Positions 46,041 through 58,998 are shown, counted from the stretch's first letter. The stretch is DNA of 64,000 nucleotides from Diphasiastrum complanatum (GCA_029204225.1 CM055104.1:22443952-22507951); one strand, 5' to 3'. Notes: a model not told the origin generated them from the sequence alone. Numbers and translations are program-made.

Positions 46041-47169
46041 GTTTTGGAAGAGGAATTCTTGCAAAGTTATGAACTCGGAATGACCTAAAAAAAGTTGCTA
46101 CATACCCAAGAAGGATCTACTCTAGTTCCCAAACACTTCAAATTGATATAGAAGCTCTTAAAGATCTGAATCTAGCTATTATGAATATTGGAATAAAATC
46201 AGGTTTCAGGATTTTTAATCCTATTTACTCTAACATGGACAAACATATGTCACACAGTACATTCATGACACTAGGGGTGATAGACTATGGTAGACATTGT
46301 CGAACTGCTTGAAGGTACAAATCCCAGAAAATTTGCATCGATTAAGGCTGTAAGTTAGAAGTAACTGCATATAAATTTAGATCCAATCAAGAAGATTCAA
46401 ATGATTAGGACTTGGTTAGTTTGCAAAGTGATTCGAATTGGTTAGGGTTTACAATGTGTGTTATTAAGTAGGCTCCCATAAGATTTGAAATGATCAAGGT
46501 ATACAACGTCATATCTAAGCCATCCCAGTATGATTCAAATCAATTAGGGCTTTAATTCGACTTTATATGGATGTAGACTCAAATCTTAAAAGATTCGAAT
46601 CAATTACAACCTTATATAGGTTAAGTCAGCTAGAAAAGATTTGAACTGATTAGGGTTGATTTATTACATACTCATTCCAGACATAGTTGCAATGTATAAT
46701 CTGATAGATTCGAAAAAGAATGTCAGAAAAATTATACCAGCAGGATCTTTATCAAATCTAGATTAGATTCAGAAAGTTCACAACCGTAATTCTTTTAAAC
46801 CAAGTTGTACTCATCACTACTTCACAAGGAGTGGTTAAGGGTAGACTTCTGCAAGAAGCACCTTCGTAACAACGTATTCTGGTAGTCCAGAATGAGACCG
46901 TGCCCTAAAAAAGCATTCTCCAAGGGACTTTGATCAAAGTTATTTTTTAAATATCATGTATTAGTTGCATAGTTACATCCATTTGAGATTCAATTGATCT
47001 ACTATGCAGCTGGCATGCTGCAATCCTTTTAATGTCAACTTATGTTTGCCTGCTTTGTCCTGCATTTGTTTCTGATCACTTGATCAACTATGAGCAGAAA
47101 TGTCATATCTGCAGTTGATGGCTAACTCGGTGATTTTTTACATCAAATTTTTTTGTCATGTTCTTCTAG

Positions 47170-50100
47170 GTAGTGTGTGCAAAGTACGATGTTCATGTGG
47201 ACGATTTTAAAGCCTCATTTTCAAGTGGACAAGCTTTATGCTGCTTGCTCTCCTTCTACTTGCCATCATATCTCCCTCCAACTGCCATACTTCATAAAAG
47301 ATGGAATACTAGTACACAGGTAGGTCCAAGTGGCAGAAAGTTATTCTATTAGACAAAGGAAGCAGCCAGAAGAGGAAGCTTTTCGGTGCTTGCTGAAATT
47401 TGTTCGTCTTTAAAAGGCAACAAATGCATATAAAAGGAAAACTTTATATGCAATATGCTAGCTGATAACACACTTGTTGCTTGTACTTGGTAAATCAGGA
47501 ATTTGGCCCATCAGAGTCATCCAGAAGTGAACCTGGTAACAACCCAATCAACAAAGAAACTACTGCTCACAACTTTGATTTAGTCCAAGAAGTTGTGCAT
47601 AAGCTTGGAGAGGTGCCTGAGGTAAAATTATGCTTTTTTACTCTTGTCTCATTCTTTATGTGACTTTTCCACTTATTCTAGAAAGTTGTTGAGCTCTGTA
47701 GCTGGGTTTTTGAAACAGGTCCTTAGGATGGCTGATTTAATAGACGATCCTTCACCGTGTGAGCAAATTGTGATCATGTATCTAGCATTTTTATGTGGCT
47801 ATCTTCTCAGTACTAAGCAGCTGGTAAGTTCTATCTGTTTTATGTTTCAGTGTTTTCTATCCTACCCTTCTTATTACTTTCAATTTTTTGAATCTCGGTG
47901 GTGGGGCTACAGGCTGTAGAGATTATAAATTGTGGAGCTGTGCAATGCTCAGATAAGGAGGCCAGAATTCGATACCAAATGATACATGGTGCGCACATCA
48001 ACCTCGTGGTGCTTTCCATCAAAAACTGGGATTTTCTGAAAATTGTGTGTTTTTCCATTTTAAGCTTGCTGAATGCTGGTATTATCTATGCAGCTGTTGA
48101 ACCACTTACATGAAGTTCGCCGTAGAAAAATCCAAAAGGAATCATATAGAGTCATATGGGAAAATTCCCAAAGGTTTTAGTATTTTGCTATGGAAAGATG
48201 ATTGTAAGATTATCCAACGTGTATTTGTAGTAATCAGGATTTGATAAATCCACAACAATTGTAGGTGGATGCAGAAGGTTATAGAAACCTTGACACACAA
48301 AACAAACGTGGGTCAGAACTTATGTCCAGTTGGTTGTTATAGAAGATGACTAACTAACCACAATGGCTTGAATCTGTTTTGTATGCAACAGTTAAGGCTG
48401 CGATCAAGATTCAATCCTGGTACAGATCAGTACAACAAAGACTTCACTTCAGAAAGCTGAAGTCATGTTGTCTAGTGCTACAAAGACGTGTGAGAGCTTC
48501 GCAGGAAAGGAACAAGTTTCACAACGGTGGTGGGTGCTGTGAGAATCAAAAGGTTTCAGCAAATGAGTGCATAGAAGAGAAACTATGTACAAATATCTCC
48601 GAGGATTTAAAATCTGGAACCCCAGTCTTAGAGACTAAACAGCGAAGATATGGTGTATTTCTAGTGCATGAAGTAGCCGCTGCTTTGCAAATCCAATCTC
48701 ATTGGCGTGGACACTGTCAACGTCACGTGTTTGCCAAGCAGAGAGCAGCAATTGTTCTTATACAGGCATACTACAGGGCTTACAAACAAAGTAAAACATA
48801 CAAGAAATTGAGAAGTGGCATAATGAAGGTGCAAGTTCTTTACAGGCACAAGTTAGCCAAAGCAAAATTAGAGGCACAGGCTCAGATTGATGACAAATGT
48901 CAAATTGAAATTATGCATCATCAGAAACTGCTGAGCGAGGGTCAGAAAGTTCAAGCATTATGGAGGTCTTACAAGGCACGAAAGTCTTACTTGAAGCAAA
49001 AATCAGCAGCAAAGAAAATCCAGCAACAATGGCGAAGTTATCTAGTTCATAGGTACAAAATCTTTGCAGCCGTTAAGATTCAGGCTCACGTGAGGAGATA
49101 TTTTGCTCAGAATGTATTTTTAAAACAGATGACAGCTGTTATTTGCATCCAGAAATACTATAGAGCTTACATTCAAAGAATAACGTACAGAAAATACCGA
49201 GAAAAAATTACCAAGATTCAGGGATTTTTGAGAAGCAGAAGCATTCGAAGGAAATATCAAGAAAGAAGGCAGGCTTCCATGAAGATCCAATCTGCCTTCA
49301 GACTATGGCGTGAATCTCAACACGTCTCAAAAGCAGCAGAAGTCAATCAACTTATCCATACATCAGCACAGAGAATACAAGCTGCGTGGAGAAGGTTTTT
49401 GCACAATAGGATGGAGAAGAAGTCTAATGCTGCTGTGGTTGTGCAAGCTGCATACAAGGCTTGGAAGACAAGAAAGGAATTTCGTTTCCAGATAAAAAAG
49501 GTAATAAAGACTCACTCCAACTATTCTAAACAGAAGTTGTTCGCTCCACTCTGCAAATTTTCTTGCTGAAAAGGATCTAGCGTAAGTTTCTTGTAAAGTA
49601 CACAAGAATTTTGTGTGAAGATGATAAATTTATTCCTCTATCTGACCATGTTTTGAAATGTGCATTTTGCTCCTTAAGCACGTTAAGTCCAATTCAGAGT
49701 CTTTAGGCTTACATGCACACAATCTAACCAGGTCAATAATTACGCAGATCATTTACTTGCAAGCATATTATCGTGGGAATCGGATTCGTCGCAAGATCAT
49801 CAAGAAGAGGTCTCAACATACGCTACCAAATCCTATGCCAAATGCACTTACCTTAGAGAAAGAAGAGCAGTTGCAGCCACGATCTTTTACATCAAATGAT
49901 GGGGATCCAGCTCCAGATCAGAGCATTGCAGCTAGTTGTAGATATGGATTAGATGACTGTAGCTCAGATACTGAATTGGACACTGAAGAAAAGCTTTCAC
50001 CCTCTGATGGAGAAGCATCAAGCATCTTAATTAATGGAGTAGGCATTCCTGCAATGGCAGCAGTAAGGATTCAGGCTTGTTGGCGAGACTATCGATCTAG

Positions 50101-51720
50101 AGGAGAGATAAGTTCGAGTGAAAGGGTCTGTGACAAACTAGGGAACATACATTCATCTCATGGTTGGGATTCTTCAGGGAAAGTGTTTAATTTTTATGAG
50201 CAGCAAGCTTGGTGGATTTTAAGTAAATGGTCGGGAACTTTCAGACAGCGGCTTTGGTTCCTGCGTGCTAAAAGATCTGCGGTAAAGATACAGAAGTGGT
50301 GGATATCAGTTGCAGAACGTAGATCACGGGCTGCTCATATCATACAGAGACATTTCCAAGCTTGGAAATTGCGTAAATATTTTAAGCAAGCCAAGCTCTC
50401 CACTATCATTATTCAGGTTTGTTGTAGTTGCATTATGATACAGAAAGATCGTGGTCCTGTTAATGTCAGCTATTAGCAGCCATTCCTAAACGTTGTGCTT
50501 TGTATGGATCATGCAGGCACATTGGAGAGGACACTTAACAAGAAAACATATGGATCACGCAAGCAGACAACTTATGGATCTTCGTAGGCGGATGCAATAT
50601 ACAGCTGCCACTATGGACAGCAACATGAGCCTTGGAAATCGTCTTAAGGTTGCTCTTGCTGCATTACTGGATCACAAAACTGTTAGTGGTATCCTGAAAA
50701 CTTGTGCCACAATAGGTGGGGAAGATAATTCCTTGATTTCTCTTTTGCTGTATCGAGCAGTTACCTGACACTCCCAGCAGAGAATTGATCTTAGATACTG
50801 CTAGACTCTAGAGCATAACAAGGATTGTTTAATTGCAGATATGGCAACCCAGCACTCTATTTATTGTTGCGAGAAACTGGCAGAAGGTGGGGCGATAACA
50901 AAACTTTTGCAGCTGATTCAAACAACCAATCGTAGTCCTCCACATGAGCAGGTCTTGAAGCATGCACTGTCTATACTGGGTAACCTGGCTCGCTGTCCAG
51001 ATCTAGCAGCACGTATTTTAAAGACTCCAGGTTTTCTAGAAATTGTTGCTGAGCAACTTCAAATGTGCAGGTTTGGCATAAAGACTATCTATCAAGACGT
51101 TGCATTTCTTCATTCAGTAATTTTAGTTTCATCCAAGGTGAATCCCGGTGAATGTAGATAAACTATTCGCACTCACACGGATCAATCCATTTGTTCGTAA
51201 AGCATTACGTGCATATATTGTTTGGTCAATGGCAATAAGACGATCGAATATATTTATGAATAGAAAAATTGGAGTAGTCTTACATGACGGATTATAGATG
51301 ATTAGTTGGATTATAAATGCATGTAGAATCTGGTCAATGACAGTAAGATGCTAGAACAGATTTCCCAATTGAGGATTTGCAGTAGACTAAAATGGTGGCC
51401 ATGATCCATACAGAAACAAAGAGGAAATTTTCTTCAAGGCAATGCGAGTGCTGCAGTTGGTATGTGCAAACTCGGAGTGTCCAGATGTCGTTCGAAAGAG
51501 ACCTCTTATTTTGCGTAGACTTCAACATTTGGCAGACCTGTTAGATCAAAAGGTCGCTGCAGAACGAAGGTGGAACTTCAATCTGAACGTGATATTGATG
51601 TAGATGACACTATTGGTGCTACTGTAGATGATGACACTGTTACATGACATCAGTGATAAGAGTATGTGCATGATGTTGAATGTGATGAGGAAACTGAATG
51701 ATCCAATTATGTGTGTGTGT

Positions 51721-51801
<81 letters not shown>

Positions 51802-52092
51802 AATGTTGCGATCATGAACAGGAACTTTGAAAAGCTTTCAGAGACAGTGGGTTTTCAGACAAGAAAATTGGCAGAAAAGAAGGTAGAGGAGGCAATAACT
51901 CAATCCCAGTCTGTGATTATGCTGCTGAAAACAGTGACCAACCATAATGTGAACGAATACAACAAGCATACACAAAACCGCAGAGGGGGGGGTCCTTTCC
52001 CTGTTCATGCGTCTAAGAGGAGCAGTATTGGTGTATTATCTTTACCAAGAAGGCCACCTTTGCAAAACTGCTCAAACAAGAAAGTATTCTGA
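47170..52092 (+). pseudogene. 5'-truncated ASPM duplicate (exons 9-20)
   Basis: Exons by offset: 47170-47319, 47499-47621, 47719-47823, 47913-48005 (or 48044), 48094-48173, 48265-48311 (or 48332), 48392-49500, 49748-50416, 50517-50715, 50839-51070, 51414-51569, 51822-52092. Every exon is identical to copy 1 by translation and by eye. Missing are the promoter, exons 1-8, the N-terminal region and the first calponin-homology-like part; all IQ motifs and the C-terminus remain. The donor after exon 17 reads GTGGGG here, against GTGAGG in copy 1. No stop or frameshift has entered the exons. The LTR upstream points the same way and could supply a promoter; otherwise the copy should be silent. Confidence 0.85.
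51713..51799. repeat. compound (GT)n(GA)n microsatellite (copy 2)
   Basis: Counterpart of 28150-28241 with longer GT and shorter GA tracts, 6 bp shorter overall. Confidence 0.95.
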
Positions 52093-52894
52093 TGAGATTG
52101 GTTTAGTATGGTGCTCCTACTTCTTGCTTCTAGAACTATTGATATGCTTTTGGGCTTTTTAAATTGGCCTGCTAGGTACATTATTAAGGTCTTCAAAAAA
52201 GAGAACTTGTAGCTTTCTACTTGAAAGCACATGGGGAGGGAGAGGGTTGCCTAGCACGCCAATGCCATTGTATTGACATATTATTGTATATTATTCTCCT
52301 CACTTACTATCCAAAGAAAGATCATTTTTTTACCTCTAGAAGTAAGAAATCGGGCCTTTCCAAAAAAGGCCAGATCTGATCTTGTGTTTCCTATATATGT
52401 TCTTTACATGGGAAGCACTCGTGCAAAATTTGTAATGTATTTTAAGGACGCTTAGCTTAAATTTCACAATTGTGCATCTCTAAAAATAGACATCAGCCAT
52501 CATTTGAACGAATTTTACCAAATGTTAAATATCACTTACTATAAACCATTGAATGAATTTGATGACGTCTAAATATCACTAGTTGTTAATAGTATTCATG
52601 CATTTCTTATTCTTAAACTTCCTAAAAATAATAAAAGTTTTGCACCCTTTACACCATAGGACATTGCACTGGTCACTTGCAAAATTACCTTTCAAAAACA
52701 CTAAAAGAGTGAAGTTGGAGTGTTGTACCAACTTGAAAAATGTCATGTAGTTTATGCAAAAGGTTGGACTTATGTCTCAAAAGTGAACTTCAAAAGAGTA
52801 GTAGTACTTGGCAACTTGGTAGAAATGAAAGAAATTTCAAAATGACCATTTTTTTGATAGAAGAATGACTTGCTTATGAGAATTCGGATGTCAT

Positions 52895-53275
52895 ATACAT
52901 TCTTCCGTTTCTTGTTTAACACCAATATCTATCCACCAAGGGTCTTCTCCTCTCATGCTTGAAGATGAAAAACTTGACATCATGAGAGAGTCTTCATGTG
53001 AACTCTCCTCTTCCTCTTGGCCTAGGTTTTCTTGGCTTTGAGCTTGCTTCCTCTTGAAGCACTCGGAGACATAATGCTCCATCTTGCTACAAAAGTAGCA
53101 CTTGATCTTTGACTTATCATTCTTGGGCTTGCTTGAGCTTGGATTTGAAGATTCATCTTCATCTTCACCTTTGACTTGGTTCTTCTTGAACGCACTTCCT
53201 TTGCCTTCAACACCACCAGAGGAGGTAGGAAGAGAAATTTGTCATTTAGAAAACTGACCTTCACAAGTGTCAAAG
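52895..53275 (-). pseudogene. copia gag zinc-knuckle fragment (copy 2)
   Basis: Same CX2CX4HX4C knuckle as 29355-29710. It reads on into DPWWIDIG, which resembles the start of a copia protease, and keeps the 10 bp missing from copy 1, so this copy is closer to the original state. Confidence 0.65.
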
Positions 53276-53277
53276 GT

Positions 53278-53700
53278 TCATGGCCCCAAAAGGCGACCAA
53301 ATACGTCCAGTAAAGTATCATCAAAATCCCGAAGTAAGCATATTATATCAGGTAAAGGAGATACGCAACGTAGAAGATAGCTAGGACGTTGAGCAAAGCA
53401 CTGAGTGAGAATTCCAAATGCAACCTGAGAATTTCCAAGCTTTGGCAACAAATCAAAATGTAGAGCGAATCCATCCAGAGCTTCCCGCATGAATTGACAT
53501 ATTCAGAAGAACCAATGGGAACACCCAATGCCTTAATCCCAAGCTGAGCAGTAATGAAACCTTCAGGTAAGGAGATATCTGCTGGAAGGCCTTTTGGGCA
53601 CCAAGCAACGCACTTATACTTGTTCACTACAAGCCTAATAGAAGAAAGTTGAGCTGAGAAATGCAAAAAAGCAGGGACGACTTCACTTGCAGGCCCCACT
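53278..53700 (-). pseudogene. LINE reverse transcriptase fragment
   Basis: Minus strand 53699-53500 reads LVVNKYKCVAWCPKG and GIKALGVPIGSSEYV, the end of a non-LTR RT core, then continues into the LPKLGNSQVAFGILTQC part shared with copy 1. A one-base frameshift lies near 53495. At 53700 it abuts gypsy integrase. Confidence 0.6.
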
Positions 53701-54885
53701 ACTCATCTGTCCATACACCACCTGAAATGGAGTCTGTCCAGTACTCACTTTGAATGTGATTTTGAAAGCCCATAAAGCTGCATGAAGCTTATGTTCTCAA
53801 TCCGATCGCAAAGCTTAAACCATCTTCGTGATAATTTTGCAAAGGATCTTGTTTGACGATTCTGCTTGTCCGTTGCAACATGGGTAATAGGGTGTACTCT
53901 TCCTATGGACAACCAGATAAGAGGATAATAGGTGAGTGATAGTCTCATTTAGGAAATGCGTTCCGCGATTACTCACGAGTTCTAGTGGGTGCCCAAAACG
54001 AACTATGATGTTTTCATACAGGAACTTAGTAGTGGAGTTGGCATCAGCCTTCTTCAGTGCCTTGGCTTCTACCCATTTCGTCAGGTAGTCAGTGGCTCCA
54101 ATAATATAGTGAGCTTGGGAGCCACGGGCAGCTGGACGAATAGGGCCGACATAGTCAATGCCCCATTTCTCAAATGGCATTTCATCCAGTATAGGTTGTA
54201 ACTGCATTCTATCCTTTCCCTAGGTTCGGTTGAACCGTTGGCACACGTCACACCTTTTAACCTGATAGTAAATATCCTTGAACACAGTGGGCCACCATAG
54301 GTTGTGTTCTAGCACTTTCCTACTGGTAGCTTCAGTAGCGAAATGCCCTCCCCCTATTTCTTCATGGGCGATACTTATGACTTGCAACACTTCATGCGGT
54401 AGGACACAATGGCATATGATTCCATCGTTACAGATGCGATAAAGATGTCCTACTATCAATGTCAAAGGGGCAGATTTAATGATTAACCTACATCGCTCTA
54501 CTTTGCTCATCTCAGGGGGGGACGTCCCGACATAAGATATCTAACTAGAGTCGACAGCCCACTCAGGGACAACATCGATGTGGAATAATATGACATCAGG
54601 GAGTTCATCATCGACCCCCTCTACTCTGAAGAACATTTCGGATCCGTGAGAGGTGATCGGCCAAATAGTGTTGTTTCCCCTTGCGAACAACTATTTTAAA
54701 GTCGAACTCATGGAGAAGTAGCAGCCATCTGGAGCTCCGTCTGGTAATGGTCTATTTACCAGATACAGTAGGGCTTGGTGTTCTATGAAGAAGACAAATG
54801 GATTGGCTAGCAGGTAATGGCGGAATTTCTTCACGTTATATACCATGGCTAGCACTTCACACTCGGTGGTTGTGCAGCTGTAACA
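53701..54885 (-). pseudogene. gypsy element B: RNase H and integrase fragment
   Basis: Starts at about 54885 within RNase H (TTTECEVLAMVYNVKKFRHYLL), passes the [16 protein letters not shown] end, then the integrase zinc region (HEEIGGGHF, RCDVCQR; 54510-54220) and core (54207-53815: GIDYVGPI, LVSNRGTHF, GQAESSNK), and ends with STGQTPFQVVYG near 53710. The second catalytic Asp of the D,D,E triad is Asn here (53968-53970). RT and upstream parts are missing; the right border is a direct fusion to element A. Confidence 0.8.
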
Positions 54886-55675
54886 TTTCTTGCATATCCG
54901 CAAGGAAATCAGCTGCGGCTTGCACCCGCAGGTTTTTCATGCCAACACTAATTGGTGATCGAGGTTGAAAACCATACATAAGCATGAAAGGGATGAATCC
55001 GGTCATTGAATGTTTTGCACTGTTATATGCAAATTCCACTAGTGGAAGGTACTGTATCCAATCAGCCTGCCGATGGCCCACATATGCTCGAAGCATATCC
55101 TCCATCGTCTGATTGGTCCTTTCTGTTTGACCGTCTAATTCCAGATGATCTATAGAACTCATACTTAAAGTTGTTTCCAACTTTTCAAAAACTGCTTGCC
55201 AAAAATTCCCAATCAATTTTGGGTCACGGTCACTGACAATATCGCAAGGCAGCCTGTATAGTCGAAAAAGCTTCTCAACAAAAAGTTGAGCTAGTTCTGA
55301 AGCTTTAACAATAGTTTTCGTTGGGATAAATTGAGCAAACATCGTAAGTATGTCAACAATGACCCAAACCGAATCGTGGCCCTTCCCTGTACGTGGAAGC
55401 CCGACCACAAAATCCATAGATATACTTTTCCACTTTCTAGTAGGAATATCTAAAGGATGTAATAGGCCACTAGCTTTTAGCCTCTCTGCTTTATTTAACT
55501 GACACTTAGTACATTTAAGTACATAGGCCTCTACCTGACTTTTCATCTTAGGCCACCAAAATTGCCTTCGAACTAAGTCAAGTGTTCTTTGTATAGCCGG
55601 ATGTCCTGCGCACGGACTATCATGACCCTCATGCAAGATTTGGGCCCTTACAGTGTCATTCTCCGGTACACGCAC
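54886..55675 (-). pseudogene. gypsy A integrase
   Basis: An open frame with the HHCC zinc region (H..H and CTKCQL) and an intact D,D,E triad: MDFVVGLP, DIVSDRDP and GQTERTNQ. It ends LADMQEML and then runs into element B sequence, so the C-terminal part (chromodomain position) is lost. Confidence 0.85.
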
Positions 55676-55702
55676 CTTTCCTTTACGAAATAAAATACTG
55701 TT

Positions 55703-56960
55703 TCAAATTAGGAAATTCGTTTCAGTCTTTCCCCGATTCGAGGAATCTTGCAAACCTGAATCGACCCCCGAAAGTACTTGTTGCCAATACTTTCCAAAAA
55801 AAGGATCATATAGTCCTTGAAGAGACTGAAACAACTCCAGTTCTATAACAGTAAAGCACAACTGATTAATAACCGATAACCGACTCAAAGCATCCGCTAG
55901 AGTATTTTGACTTCCTTTACAATAACGTATAGAAAAGTCAAAGATTTGCATCAGCTCAGCCCATCTAGCTTGCCTCCCCTTTAAATCTGTAGCATAACAG
56001 AAATATCGAAGAGTCTGATGATCCGTCAAAACTTCAAATCTAGCTCCATACAAATAATGTCGTCAAATTTTTAAGGAATGAATTATTGCAAACAATTCCT
56101 TCTCATAGGTGCAATACCTAGACTGAGCAAGATTGAGTTTCTTGCTTTCATAAGCCACAAGATGTCCATCCTACATCAAAATAGCTCCAATAGCATAATC
56201 ACTGGCATCGGTCCTAACCACAAAAGTCTTATTAGGATCGCCAATTATTAGTATTGTTGCCGCTGAAGTGACACTTTTCTTAAGCAACTCAAAACAATTA
56301 TTCATATCCTCCGTCCACACCACTAGTGGACTTTTAGCCCTCCGGCTTAGCTTCTTATAGCCTTTCAAGGACTGGGTAAGGGGAAATGCTAGTCAAGCCA
56401 ATTGGGGAATATGCCGACGGAAAAATCCTACAAACCCCAAGAAAGACTTGATTTCCCAAACTGTGGTGAGAATAGGCCAATCAATAATCCTCTGGATATG
56501 ATCGGCCTCAATCTCCACTCCCCGTTTGGAAATCTTATGCCCCAAGTAGGACAATTCCTTTGCAAAAAAAGTCATACATAGACTCTTTGGCAAAGAGCTT
56601 TTCCCTTTTTAGGATGTCCCAGACAATCCCAAGATGCTCTTTATGTTCCACCAAAGTCTTACTAAACACTAGGATATCATCTAAGAATACCACTACGAAT
56701 CTTTCCAAATATGGCCTGAACAAATCGGTCATCATCTATTGGAAAGTTGTCGGTGCATTGGTCAAACCAAAAGGCAACACCAAAAATTTGTAGTGACCAA
56801 AGCAAGTTCAAAATCCGGTTTTTGGTATATCTTCTGCCTTAATGCGTATCTGATGGAATCCCGACCTTAGATCTATCTTGGTAAAGTACCCAGCACCACC
56901 AAGATAATCTATAGGTCATCCATCCGTAGCAGTGGATATCTATTCTTAACGGTTACCTTG
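55703..56960 (-). pseudogene. gypsy A reverse transcriptase and RNase H
   Basis: RT begins in a degraded stretch (VTVKNRYPLL, about 56950, then several stops). It continues with the catalytic VVFLDDILVFSK (about 56690), SYLGHKISKRG and SFLGFVGFFRRHI (to 56393). RNase H follows with VVRTDASDYAIGA (about 56200) and LTDHQTLRYF to LADALSRL (56053-55703). At least three frame breaks. Confidence 0.8.
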
Positions 56961-57075
56961 TTCAATTTCTTTACTTTTAATGCACTTAAGGTCATTAGGT
57001 CCAAAGACTAAAGAACTAAGGACAAAATACATCCATCTCATTACTTCGAGATAGATTACCTGAGGTAGAAGCTGG

Positions 57076-57965
57076 TTATTTGACGCAATCTCGTGCAAGG
57101 TGACCCTCACCATTGCACTTGAAGCACATGTTCTTCTTACGAGTTTCAGCTTTATCAATGTCACCTTGATGGTTTTTAAAGTTTTTTTTGGTTTTCTTAA
57201 GATTGTTGGAATTGGGATGTGTTTCACTAACAGCTTCCCTATCCCTCTTCTTAAATTGAAAACCTTTTTCCTGCTCATTAGGTTGTTGACCCCTAGGTGG
57301 CTTAGGTGTGTCATCAAAGTATTTTGCAGCCCTAATAGCATCTTCTAGAGTTTTTGGATGGTTCTTACGAACATCCACTTGATAATCTTTTGGTAACCCA
57401 TCAATGAACATTAACATTTGTACCTTAGGCGGAATGTCACTATAAAGTGGTTCGAGTACTCATGAAAATTTTGAATAAATTGTTCCAAACCTTTATTCAT
57501 GGTTAGATGACTCAACTTTTGGAAGTGTTCATAGTCATCTAAAAGTGGTAGAAAATAATCCCTAAAGAGCTTGCAAAAATCATCCCATGTACAAGGTTGA
57601 TTGCCCTTTGCAACTAAGTCATCCCACCAAGCTAAGGCTCTTCCTTCAAGGAACATGGTGACAGTGGATAACTTTTCAGATTCAGGGAATTGGTTCATGG
57701 CAAAGTATTTGCTCCAAACATTTAGCCAAGAACTTACCACTTGTAAGTTCCTATCTTTCTTCTCCCCCTTAAACACTTTTATGGGAGGTGGAACTACATG
57801 CTTCTTCTGAATGGCTAACCTAGACTCTAAGTCTTGGTTTCTTTGATTAGTTTCAAGAAGCTGCTTATTAGTGGCTTGAATTTGTTGGTATAAAAGTTCA
57901 AGAGCTTGTGCCACATTGGATGGGTTTGATAGATCAAATGTTGGGTTTTCATTGGTTTGATCCAT
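57076..57965 (-). pseudogene. gypsy A gag
   Basis: 57965-57411 encodes a capsid-type protein (LEGRALAWWDDL, WDDFCKLFRDYF), then a -1-type frame change near 57415 leads into 57417-57076, which ends with a CCHC knuckle (CFKCNGEGHLARDC). A start ATG at 57965 is the first Met of the frame. Confidence 0.8.
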
Positions 57966-58359
57966 TGGGGTTGCTTATGTGTTTTCCTATTATGCAAATA
58001 CAATAACAAGTGCTCAAATTAGAATGATACAAATGCTTCAATTGTTACATCCAATGCAAATATAAAGCATTTACTTCTATTCAGTCAATCTTATTGTTTG
58101 TAAGCTCAATCCAAGCCTACTATTTGCAAGCTTAATCCAAGCTTAAGAGGAAAACAACAACAAGCTACATTTGCCTTAATCAAAAGCAAAACTGAAAACC
58201 AAATTTTTATGTAAACTTCAATTAACTAATCCAAGCTAATGTTTACATAAAGTTCCTATTCCAATTCCAATTCCATTTGTCATTTCAAAAGCGACCAAAG
58301 TTTTCACATTTCTCACTATTCTAGATTTCCAAATCCATGAAACTAGTGTCTAGAAATGG

Positions 58360-58622
58360 ATAACTAATGAAGCTTTATGAAAACTTCAATTTTTCAGATC
58401 TGATTTTCAGATTTACAGGTCTGAAAATCAGAGCTTCATAATGACAAAAAATAGAACTTCAAAACTTGTTTTATGCACAAAGTTACACTACCATTCTCTT
58501 CCTACATTGTCATCTTCATGAAAGTAGAAGATAGAAAGGTGTAACTAATGAAGTTTGAATAAAAACTTCACTTTTCAAATCTAATTTTCAGATTTACAGG
58601 TCTGAAAAACAGAACTTCAAAA
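58360..58622. repeat. 180-bp spaced direct repeat in the gypsy A leader
   Basis: Two copies of about 80 bp (58360 and 58540) each containing TTTTCAGATTTACAGGTCTG, a near-palindromic sequence. Confidence 0.6.
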
Positions 58623-58998
58623 TGAAAGTCAGAACTTCAAATACTTCATTTATGCAAAAAAAACACTAGTTTTGATCAAAACACATAGCTAGAATCAATC
58701 TTTTTGCCAAAAAAAAGTTTGTGTATGTAGAGGAAGACTTCCTCTACCCATCCCACAAATCTTTTTTCAGAACTTTTAAAAACCCAAAGCCCACTTTAAA
58801 ACTTCTCTAACATGATAAAAAATCAGCCCCTAAACAATTCTATAGGCATCAATACTCTCTTCCAAAGAGAACTAGATTCATTGGGTACTTCAACTACAAG
58901 CTTCCTACAACTAGAAAAGCCTATAATCTTCCCCAAAAAAATTTAGTTGGTGATCTTAATAGAACTTGAAGAAGGTTAGAAAGGTTACCATCCTTTGT

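Larger units (their letters stand above)
46042..53499 (+). repeat. segmental duplication, copy 2 (truncated ASPM)
   Basis: Matches 22479-29932 at a constant offset of 23,563 bp until the microsatellite, then 23,557, then 23,567 after a 10-bp indel. Identity is about 99.7% from the differences I could list. The left end is fused to an LTR; at the right end the LINE reading continues past the block. Confidence 0.95.

Noticed and set aside
54857-54903. Elements A and B as one intact gypsy element
   Set aside because: Integrase of A is followed by RNase H and a second integrase of B, an order that does not occur in one element.
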